Shown: one piece after another, positions 1-4,995 of the stretch | Layout of the letters: each line of letters starts with the position of its first letter | Position numbering within the stretch: the stretch's first letter is position 1 | Assembly: GCA_026991215.1 (NCBI GenBank) | Contig: JALXBY010000067.1 | Span: forward strand, 1-7,783 | DNA: 7,783 bases | Direction of reading: 5' to 3' | Source of the DNA: Anaerolineales bacterium | GTDB taxonomy: Bacteria; Chloroflexota; Anaerolineae; Anaerolineales; DRMV01 | Notes under the pieces: generated by a model | Told to the model about the DNA's origin: nothing | The model's input: only the letters and a program-made list of their open reading frames with translations | The model's database searches: none | Translations under genes and position numbers: made by a program

Positions 1-590
1 CCGTGTTCGACGAGGAAGGCCAACCCGTGGTGGGCGAAGTGGGCGAACTGGTCATCCGCCAGCCCTGGATTGGCATGACCCGGGGCTTCTGGAAGGATCC
101 CGACCGGTACATCCGCACCTACTGGTCCCGCTGGCCCGACGTGTGGGTGCATGGGGATTACGCGCTGGTGGACGAGGACGGCCAGTGGTACATCCTGGGC
201 CGCTCCGACGACACCCTCAAGATTGCGGGCAAGCGCCTGGGCCCCGCGGAGGTGGAATCCGTGGTGGTGGAGCACCCCGCGGTGGTGGAATCCGCGGCCA
301 TTGGCGTGCCGGACCCGGTGAAGGGCCAGGCCCTGGTGGTGTTCGCGGTGCTCAAGCCGGGGGTGGAACCCACCGACGCGCTGCGGCAGGAAATCCACGA
401 CCTGGTGGTGCGGCACCTGGGCAAGCCCATGGCCCCCAAGGCCGTGCACTTCGTGGACGACCTGCCCAAGACCCGCAACGCCAAGGTCATGCGCCGCATG
501 ATTCGGGCCGCCTACCTGGGCCAGGACCCCGGCGACACCTCCGCTTTGGTCAACCCCGAGGCGGTGGAGGCCATCAAGCGGGCGCGGTAG
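1..590 (+). CDS. Acetyl/acyl-CoA synthetase, C-terminal part (5' end outside window)
   Basis: This is the C-terminal end of an ANL-superfamily AMP-forming acyl-CoA synthetase, which activates a short carboxylate (acetate or propionate most likely) to its CoA thioester through an acyl-adenylate in the cytosol. The frame is open at the window edge, so the gene starts upstream and the GTG at 3-5 need not be a start. About 195 residues are visible. They include the GD pair at visible residues 51-52, the hinge motif GRSDDTLK (66-73), the AGKRLGPAEVES segment (75-86) that opens the mobile C-terminal domain, and the A10 lysine in PKTRNAKVMRR (155-165, K161). The tail RAAYLGQDPGDTS followed by NPEAVEAI is typical of acetyl-CoA synthetase relatives. 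Most such enzymes have a Gly before the A10 lysine; here it is Ala. The exact substrate cannot be told without the N-terminal acyl pocket. The stop is TAG at 588-590. Confidence 0.9.
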   Translation, partial: VFDEEGQPVVGEVGELVIRQPWIGMTRGFWKDPDRYIRTYWSRWPDVWVHGDYALVDEDGQWYILGRSDDTLKIAGKRLGPAEVESVVVEHPAVVESAAIGVPDPVKGQALVVFAVLKPGVEPTDALRQEIHDLVVRHLGKPMAPKAVHFVDDLPKTRNAKVMRRMIRAAYLGQDPGDTSALVNPEAVEAIKRAR

Positions 591-594
591 GGTT

Positions 595-636
595 GGGGTC
601 AGCGGTCGGCGGACAGCGGTCTGCGGTCAGCAATCA
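595..636 (+). repeat. Heptamer tandem repeat cluster 1 (six units)
   Basis: Six 7-nt units lie head to tail: GGGGTCA, GCGGTCG, GCGGACA, GCGGTCT, GCGGTCA and GCAATCA. The consensus is GCGGTCA. The cluster starts 4 nt after the stop of the acyl-CoA synthetase gene. A period of 7 cannot keep a reading frame, so this is not coding. The same unit recurs, in the opposite orientation, at 1085-1140 and in diverged form at 6364-6398. It resembles in kind the short tandemly repeated heptamers known from filamentous cyanobacteria. Its function is unknown. Confidence 0.8.
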
Positions 637-673
637 GTGCGTCGCGAGCAGGAGCGAAGTTCCAGCAGAGCAC

Positions 674-702
674 TTCCCCCGGTACCGTTACCTCTGTATA
701 AT
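674..702 (+). promoter_or_regulatory. Putative promoter of the riboflavin importer operon
   Basis: A perfect -10 hexamer TATAAT sits at 697-702, which would place the transcription start near 709, about 45 nt before the riboswitch. The hexamer expected at -35 with a 17-nt spacer (TTCCCC, 674-679) is a poor match to TTGACA. The strength of this promoter, or its need for an activator, is therefore unclear. A near-palindrome GGTACCGTTACC (681-692) lies in the spacer and could be a protein site, but this is only a suggestion. Location upstream of an FMN aptamer supports the call. Confidence 0.55.
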
Positions 703-716
703 AGCGCCGTCTACTT

Positions 717-739
717 GAGGGGGCGCCAGGCGCCTCCTC
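717..739 (+). other. Strong GC hairpin at the start of the leader RNA
   Basis: GAGGGGGCGCC (717-727) is complementary to GGCGCCTCCTC (729-739) with one G-U pair, which gives a compact hairpin directly after the predicted transcription start and 14 nt before the aptamer. The innermost pairs must open to make the loop. No T-run follows, so it is not an intrinsic terminator. A 5' hairpin of this kind could protect the leader RNA from decay, but that role is inference. Confidence 0.5.
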
Positions 740-753
740 GGACAAACGAAAAG

Positions 754-965
754 CGGACAACCTTCGGGGCAGGGTGAGTCCCGTCCAGGCGGCGGGGCAA
801 TTCCCGACCGGCGGTGAAAGCCCGCGAAGCTCCGTCCCAGGGCCAGCAACGGGACCACGGGGCCGACGGATACGGACAGGTCCGCGGTCCTCCAAAGCGG
901 GGCGGGGCCCGACCCGGTGGAATTCCGGGGCCGACGGTATAGTCCGGATGGGAGAAGGTTGTCCG
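754..965 (+). promoter_or_regulatory. FMN riboswitch (RFN element) controlling the ribXY operon
   Basis: The conserved blocks of the FMN aptamer are readable in order: CCTTCGGGGCAGGGTGA (761-777), AATTCCCGACCGGCGGT (799-815), AGCCCGCGA (819-827), CCGGTGGAATTCCGG (914-928), GCCGACGGTATAGTCCGGA (930-948) and TGGGAGAAGG (949-958). The closing helix P1 is a perfect 11 bp, CGGACAACCTT (754-764) with AAGGTTGTCCG (955-965). The family senses FMN and lowers expression of riboflavin synthesis or uptake genes. Here it precedes an intrinsic terminator and an ABC importer, so transcriptional control of uptake is expected. Two oddities stand out. The first is about 21 extra nt (778-798) at the P2 loop, which read as an imperfect tandem duplication. 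The second is a long variable arm (about 828-911) with a side hairpin, GGACC (852-856) with GGTCC (886-890), and a copy of a conserved 12-nt block. At 212 nt the aptamer is long for the family. Confidence 0.96.
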
Positions 966-1042
966 AAACCCGTGCACGCGGCGCGCGGCCGGCCGCAGGA
1001 AGCGGCCTGGTAGCGCGGCGGGCCTTGGGTTTTGGACGCATT

Positions 1043-1076
1043 GCCCCGAGGTTGTCCCTGAGCCTCGGGGCCTTTT
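1043..1076 (+). terminator. Riboswitch-controlled intrinsic terminator (attenuator)
   Basis: A perfect 9-bp stem, GCCCCGAGG (1043-1051) with CCTCGGGGC (1063-1071), encloses an 11-nt loop and is followed by CTTTT (1072-1076). The T-run is short, but the stem is very GC-rich. The 5' arm plus the start of the loop (1043-1057) is also complementary to 755-770, the 5' strand of the FMN aptamer, over 15 base pairs with one bulged T. Terminator and antiterminator are thus mutually exclusive. This fits FMN-induced termination upstream of the permease gene. Confidence 0.88.
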
Positions 1077-1084
1077 CGTGTTAC

Positions 1085-1140
1085 CGACCGCTGTCCGCAG
1101 TGCGCAGTCCGCAGCCCGCCGACCGCCGACGGCTGACTGC
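1085..1140 (-). repeat. Heptamer tandem repeat cluster 2 (eight units, inverted relative to cluster 1)
   Basis: Read on the minus strand from 1140 to 1085 the units are GCAGTCA, GCCGTCG, GCGGTCG, GCGGGCT, GCGGACT, GCGCACT, GCGGACA and GCGGTCG: eight exact 7-nt registers with consensus GCGGWCD. The cluster fills the space between the attenuator and the ribosome binding site of ribX, so it would lie in the untranslated leader of the read-through mRNA. A 13-nt stretch at 1086-1098 is the exact inverse of 609-621 in cluster 1. Confidence 0.82.
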
Positions 1141-1157
1141 TCCCAAGGAGTCGCCCC

Positions 1158-2003
1158 ATGACCCTGACCCGTCTGCGCCGCTACCTGCCAGAGACCCTGG
1201 CCGCGCTGCTGGGCCTGGCCCTGTGGGAAGCCGCGACCCGCTTCGGGGACCTGCCGCCTTTCCTGCTTCCCCCGCCCGAAACCGTGGCCCAGCGCTTGTG
1301 GGAGACCGTACGCTCCGGCCTGTTGTGGAAGCACGTCATGGCCACGGGCACCGAAGTGCTTTTGGGCCTGGCCCTGGGCCTGGCCGTGGCCCTGCCCCTG
1401 GGGTACATGATGGCCCGCTTCCCCCTGCTGGAACGCCTGCTGGCCCCTTACACCGTGGTGAGCCAGGCCCTGCCCGTGGTGGCCATCGCGCCTTTGCTCA
1501 TCATCTGGTTCGGGCCGGGTTTGCTTTCCAAGGTGCTCATCTGCGCGCTCATCGTGTTCTTCCCCGTGCTGGTGAACACCGTAGTGGGTTTGCGCAACAT
1601 CCCCCAGGCTTGGCGGGACCTGCTCCGGGTGCTCAACGCCTCCTGGTGGCAGACCCTGCGCTACCTGGAGTGGCCCGCCGCGCTGCCCGTCCTGGCCGGG
1701 GGGTTGCGCATCGGCGCGACCCTTTCGGTCATTGGCGCGGTGGTGGGGGAGTTCATCGCCGCGGACCGGGGCCTGGGCTTCCTCATCAACGCGGCCCGGG
1801 GCCGGTACGATACCGCGCTGGTCTTCGTGGCCCTGCTTGCGCTCATGACCATGGCCCTGGTGCTCTACGGCAGCGTGCGGCTGCTGGAGCGCTGGCTGCT
1901 TTCCTGGCAGCGCCGCGCGGAGGCTGCAGTCCACGAGCAGGTTTTCCTCTTTACGCCGGAACTTCGGCAGAAGTACGAACGCCCCATGGCCAACGTTCCG
2001 TGA
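1158..2003 (+). CDS. ribX: ABC transporter permease, predicted riboflavin importer subunit RibX
   Basis: A 281-residue inner-membrane permease of the binding-protein-dependent transport family, in the SsuC/TauC/ThiX-like branch. It should form the membrane channel as a dimer and take substrate from the lipoprotein encoded next. The start ATG has an AAGGAG site 7 nt upstream (1145-1150). About six hydrophobic segments are visible, for example around residues 63-85, 100-118, 123-143, 182-200 and 219-238. The cytoplasmic EAA-type loop that docks on the ATPase lies at about 150-185, with the pattern LNASWWQTLRYLEWPAALP (159-177). The FMN riboswitch upstream and the ribY-type gene downstream match the RibXY riboflavin transporters predicted in Chloroflexota. 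The riboflavin specificity is therefore inferred from regulation and context; the permease alone would suggest only a small organic substrate such as a sulfonate, nitrate or pyrimidine. Confidence 0.88.
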   Translation: MTLTRLRRYLPETLAALLGLALWEAATRFGDLPPFLLPPPETVAQRLWETVRSGLLWKHVMATGTEVLLGLALGLAVALPLGYMMARFPLLERLLAPYTVVSQALPVVAIAPLLIIWFGPGLLSKVLICALIVFFPVLVNTVVGLRNIPQAWRDLLRVLNASWWQTLRYLEWPAALPVLAGGLRIGATLSVIGAVVGEFIAADRGLGFLINAARGRYDTALVFVALLALMTMALVLYGSVRLLERWLLSWQRRAEAAVHEQVFLFTPELRQKYERPMANVP

Positions 2004-2031
2004 CCGTCTTCCCTGGACTACCGAAGGTCCG

Positions 2032-2051
2032 CAACGGGGGCTGCCCCGTTG
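2032..2051 (+). other. Perfect hairpin between ribX and ribY
   Basis: CAACGGGG (2032-2039), loop GCTG, CCCCGTTG (2044-2051) make a perfect 8-bp stem in the 79-nt gap between the two cistrons. No T-run follows, so it is not a standard terminator. Hairpins in this position, before a binding-protein gene, often stabilise or delimit mRNA segments so that the binding protein is made in excess. That role is inference here. The ribY ribosome binding site (GGAGG, 2071-2075) lies outside the stem. Confidence 0.5.
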
Positions 2052-2082
2052 GGGAACATCCCAAACCGATGGAGGTCGTACC

Positions 2083-3192
2083 ATGTTGCGCCGTTTCACC
2101 GTGCTCTTCGTCTTCCTGCTGGGGCTGCTGGCCCTGAGCGCGTGCCGCCAGGCCACGCCAACGCCAACCGCCGCGCCCACCCAGGCCGAGGCCCAGGCTG
2201 CCGAACCAACGGCCGCGCAACCCCAGGCCCAACCCACCCAGGCCGAGGCGCCTGAACCCACGCCCACGGCCCAGCAGACCATCGAAGAAATCCGGCTGCC
2301 CATGGGCTACATCCCGAACATCCAGTACGCGCCCTACTACATGGCCGATAGCCAGGGCTACTTCCGGGATGCCGGTTTCAAGGTCAACTTCGACTACAGT
2401 TTCGAGACCGACGGCGTGAAACTGGTGGCCGCAGGGGAAATCCCCTTTGCCGTGGTCTCCGGCGAGCAGGTGCTGCTGGCCCGGGCCCAGGGCCTGCCCG
2501 TGGTCTACGTGATGGCCTGGTGGCAGAAGTTCCCCGTGGCCGTGATTGCGGACAAGGCCCTGGGGCTGGAATCCCCCGCGGACCTCAAGGGCCAGACCAT
2601 CGGCCTGCCTGGTCTCTTCGGCGCCAACTACATCGGCCTGATTGCCCTGCTCAACAAGTTCGGCATTCAGGAAAGCGAGGTCACCCTGGAATCCATCGGC
2701 TTCAACCAGGTGGAAGCCTTTAGCACGGGCAAGAACAAAATCGTGGTGGGGTACATCACGAACGAACCCATCCAACTCCGCAACAAGGGGTTCGACATCA
2801 TCGTGTTCCCCGTGGCCGATTACGTCACCCTGGCCTCCAACGGCATCATCACCAGCGAACAGTACCTGAAGGAGAACCCCGACCGGGTGCGGGCCTTCGT
2901 GAACGCCCTGCTCATGGGCCTGCGGGATACCATCGAGCACCCTGACCAGGCTTACAAGGCCTCCCTGAAGTACGTGGAAGGCCTGGAACCCGACGACCCC
3001 GTACAGATGGAGATTCTGAACACGGCCATCGACTACTGGTACAGTGAAAACCTGGGCTACAGCAGCCTCGAAGCCTGGCAGAACATGCACGACACCCTGC
3101 GCACCATGGGGCTGCTGCAGACGGACGTGCCGGTCGAGGAAGCCTTCACCAATGATTACCTGCCGGATTGGGCCAAAGGATGGCGCAAGTAA
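2083..3192 (+). CDS. ribY: Substrate-binding lipoprotein, predicted riboflavin-binding RibY (NMT1/THI5-like)
   Basis: A 369-residue extracytoplasmic solute-binding protein. A lipoprotein signal is clear: basic start MLRR, hydrophobic core at 5-19, and lipobox LSAC at 18-21 with Cys21 as the predicted lipid anchor. Residues 22-66 form a low-complexity Thr/Pro/Ala/Gln/Glu linker with PTQAEA twice, encoded by an exact 17-bp direct repeat (2176-2192 and 2233-2249). The folded part starts near residue 67 and opens with GYIPNIQYAPYYMADSQGYF (75-94), the typical beginning of the NMT1/THI5-like fold shared by binding proteins for pyrimidine precursors, sulfonates and flavins. GGAGG at 2071-2075 lies 7 nt before the ATG. 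It should capture substrate outside the membrane and hand it to RibX. Riboflavin as ligand is inferred from the FMN riboswitch and the RibXY gene order; a thiamine precursor would be the alternative if the riboswitch were ignored. Confidence 0.9.
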   Translation: MLRRFTVLFVFLLGLLALSACRQATPTPTAAPTQAEAQAAEPTAAQPQAQPTQAEAPEPTPTAQQTIEEIRLPMGYIPNIQYAPYYMADSQGYFRDAGFKVNFDYSFETDGVKLVAAGEIPFAVVSGEQVLLARAQGLPVVYVMAWWQKFPVAVIADKALGLESPADLKGQTIGLPGLFGANYIGLIALLNKFGIQESEVTLESIGFNQVEAFSTGKNKIVVGYITNEPIQLRNKGFDIIVFPVADYVTLASNGIITSEQYLKENPDRVRAFVNALLMGLRDTIEHPDQAYKASLKYVEGLEPDDPVQMEILNTAIDYWYSENLGYSSLEAWQNMHDTLRTMGLLQTDVPVEEAFTNDYLPDWAKGWRK

Positions 3193-4004
3193 CCCCGGAA
3201 ACCCTGGTTGAGGTCCGCGACCTGCACCTGGCCTTCCGGAACCGGGGGGAGCCCTTCTGGGTGCTGCAGGGCATTTCCCTCACGGTTCCGGAAGGCGGGT
3301 TCGTCGCGGTGTTGGGGCCCTCGGGGTGTGGCAAGAGCACCCTGCTGCGGGTGCTGGCCGGCCTGCTGCCGCCCAGTTGGGGCGAGGTGCGCTTCGCCGG
3401 CCGGCCCCTCCGGGGGCCCCACCCGGATATCGGCCTGGTCTTCCAGGAGGCCAACCTGCTGCCCTGGCGCACCGTGTTGGGCAACATCGCGCTCCCCCTG
3501 GAACTCCGCGGCCTACCCAGGGCGCAAATCCTGGCACAGGCCAGGGCGATGGTGCGCCTCATCGGGCTGGAAGGGTTCGAGCACACCCTGCCCCGGGACC
3601 TTTCCGGCGGCATGGCGCAACGAGTGGCCCTGGCCCGGGCCTTGATTTACCGGCCCCGCCTCCTCCTTCTGGACGAACCCTTCGCCTCCCTGGACGCGCT
3701 GACCCGGGAACAAATGTGGGGGGAACTGCTCCGCCTGTGGCACCACACCCGGGTCGCGGTGGTCATGGTCACCCATTCCATCACCGAAGCCCTGTTCCTG
3801 GCCGACCGCATCTGCGTGCTCAGCCCCCGTCCGGCCCGGATTCGCCTGTGCTTCGACGTTCCGCTGCCTCGGCCTCGGACCGAGGACCTTCGCTACACCC
3901 CGGAGTTTGGCGCGCTGGCCCGTCGGGTGCGGGAAGCCATTGGGGCCGCGGCACCGACCAGAGCGGATATCCCTCCCCAACCTGAACATCCCCCCGCACG
4001 TTGA
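3180..4004 (+). CDS. ABC transporter ATP-binding protein of the RibXY importer
   Basis: A 274-residue ATPase of the nitrate/sulfonate/taurine (SsuB/TauB) type, which powers the importer from the cytoplasmic side. All nucleotide-binding motifs are intact: Walker A GPSGCGKST (46-54), Q-loop Gln89 in VFQEANLLPW, signature LSGGM (141-145), Walker B LLLLDEP (161-167), D-loop SLD (170-172) and H-loop His199 in VTHS. I chose ATG 3180, which overlaps the end of ribY by 13 nt. An in-frame TTG at 3168 is possible, but neither start has a well-spaced ribosome binding site, so translation is probably coupled to ribY. The family core ends near residue 256; the last 18 residues are Pro-rich and lie antisense to the 3' end of the asparaginase gene. 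No gene symbol is given because naming of the ATPase in RibXY systems is not fixed in my memory. Confidence 0.92.
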   Translation: MAQVTPETLVEVRDLHLAFRNRGEPFWVLQGISLTVPEGGFVAVLGPSGCGKSTLLRVLAGLLPPSWGEVRFAGRPLRGPHPDIGLVFQEANLLPWRTVLGNIALPLELRGLPRAQILAQARAMVRLIGLEGFEHTLPRDLSGGMAQRVALARALIYRPRLLLLDEPFASLDALTREQMWGELLRLWHHTRVAVVMVTHSITEALFLADRICVLSPRPARIRLCFDVPLPRPRTEDLRYTPEFGALARRVREAIGAAAPTRADIPPQPEHPPAR

Positions 4005-4992
4005 ACACGGGGAGCCGGGGGCCAAAAGCCTGCGCCAGGTCTGGGTGCGCTTCGGGCCGGTACAGGCCCAATGCCTGGAGGATGTGCAGGGCCAGCGCCC
4101 CCGCGACCCGTCGTCTTCGGTCGCCATCGGCCACTTTGAGGACGATGCCCACGCCCACGGGCCCCAGCACACCGGGCGGTATCCCCAACGCCTGGTACCC
4201 CTCCGCGCCGCCCTTGGCCACGACCCGACCGGCCATGGCCTCCATCACCAAAGTGTCGAAGCGGCCCGGCCCGGCCACGAGGAAGGGGTGTCGGACCATG
4301 GCCCGGACCACCTGGCTCGCGGCCTGTTGGAGGTCTGGGTCCAGCCCGCGTGGGTCCACCAGGCGGGCCCAGGCCCAGGCCGCGTGGTAGAGGGGCAGCG
4401 CGAAGTTGGGGGCCGAACAGCCATCGGTGCCCACGACCAGGGCCTGGGCCGGCAGGCCGGCCATGTGAGCCACGACCTGCCGCACCCGCTGCTGCACGGG
4501 GTGCTCCGGGTCCAGGTAGGTTTCCAGGGGCGCGTGCAGCCAGCGGGCCAGGAGCAGGAAACCGGTGTGCTTGCCCGAACAGTTGTGGTGGAAAGGCGTA
4601 GGTTCCTGGCCCGCATCCTGCAGGGCCTGGGCACTGGCCCGATCCAGGGGCGGGTGCACGCCGCATTGGAGAAGTTCCGGCCCCAGGCCCCAGCGCTGGT
4701 GCATCCGGGCCAGAAGTTCGACGTGCCGCGGGGTGCCGCTGTGGGAGGCCACCATGATGGCGATGGCCTCGTCCTCCAGGGCGGCCCCGCGGCGCTGGGC
4801 TTCCACCAACAAGGGAAGCACCTGCAGGGGCTTGGCCGAGGAACGCATGAACACCGCCGCGGCGACCGGCCCGGCCGCGGCCAGCAGCCGACCGCAGGCA
4901 TCCACCATGGCGAACCCTGCGTGGTGCACGCTTTCCACCAGGCCCCCACGGGTGAAGACGTAAGCCGGGACGTAAGCGGGAACTTCCGGCAT
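3820..4992 (-). CDS. L-asparaginase, Rhizobium etli type (asparaginase II family)
   Basis: A 390-residue protein of the asparaginase II family (Pfam Asparaginase_II), which hydrolyses L-asparagine to aspartate and ammonia and is unrelated to E. coli AnsA/AnsB. Family motifs are intact: RSSAKPLQ (50-57), ASHSGTPRHVE (82-92), HHNCSGKHTGFL (135-146) and GTDGCSAPNFALPL (188-201). These carry candidates for the two Ser-Lys pairs (Ser51/Lys54 and Ser83/Lys260) and the metal-site residues Cys138, Lys141 and Cys192 described for the R. etli enzyme, each 3 residues off that numbering, with Lys260 approximate. Its start lies 3 nt after the aminotransferase stop, with GGAGGGGT (4998-5005, minus strand) as ribosome binding site, so the two form an operon. 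The conserved part ends near NVRGDVQVGE (331-340). The last 50 residues do not look like the family and run antisense into the ATPase gene, which suggests a lost stop codon or a sequence error near 3970. Confidence 0.88.
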   Translation of the reverse strand: MPEVPAYVPAYVFTRGGLVESVHHAGFAMVDACGRLLAAAGPVAAAVFMRSSAKPLQVLPLLVEAQRRGAALEDEAIAIMVASHSGTPRHVELLARMHQRWGLGPELLQCGVHPPLDRASAQALQDAGQEPTPFHHNCSGKHTGFLLLARWLHAPLETYLDPEHPVQQRVRQVVAHMAGLPAQALVVGTDGCSAPNFALPLYHAAWAWARLVDPRGLDPDLQQAASQVVRAMVRHPFLVAGPGRFDTLVMEAMAGRVVAKGGAEGYQALGIPPGVLGPVGVGIVLKVADGDRRRRVAGALALHILQALGLYRPEAHPDLAQAFGPRLPVFNVRGDVQVGEGYPLWSVPRPQWLPAPDGPARQTPGCSEGPRSEAEAAERRSTGESGPDGG

Positions 4993-4995
4993 GGG

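Noticed and set aside
595..636. Heptamer clusters as a CRISPR array
   Set aside because: Units are 7 nt without spacers and are degenerate; no cas genes are in the window.
991..1007. GGCCGC-AGGAA-GCGGCC hairpin after the aptamer as a second terminator or sequestered ribosome site
   Set aside because: It has no T-run and no start codon nearby; in this very GC-rich stretch such a stem is easily fortuitous, and the 1043-1076 hairpin explains termination better.
917..2137. A 406-codon plus-strand frame starting in the riboswitch
   Set aside because: It is out of frame with ribX, rich in Arg/Pro/Gly, and starts inside the conserved aptamer.
711..2303. A 530-codon open frame on the minus strand across the riboswitch and ribX
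   Set aside because: It is low complexity (His/Gln/Gly/Arg-rich), crosses a clear riboswitch, and lies antisense to an obvious permease; open antisense frames are expected at this GC content.
3992..4012. Hairpin CCCCG...CGGGG at the junction of the convergent genes as a bidirectional terminator
   Set aside because: The stem is only 5 bp with an 11-nt loop, no T-run follows on either strand, and the bases encode the conserved NVRG segment of the asparaginase.
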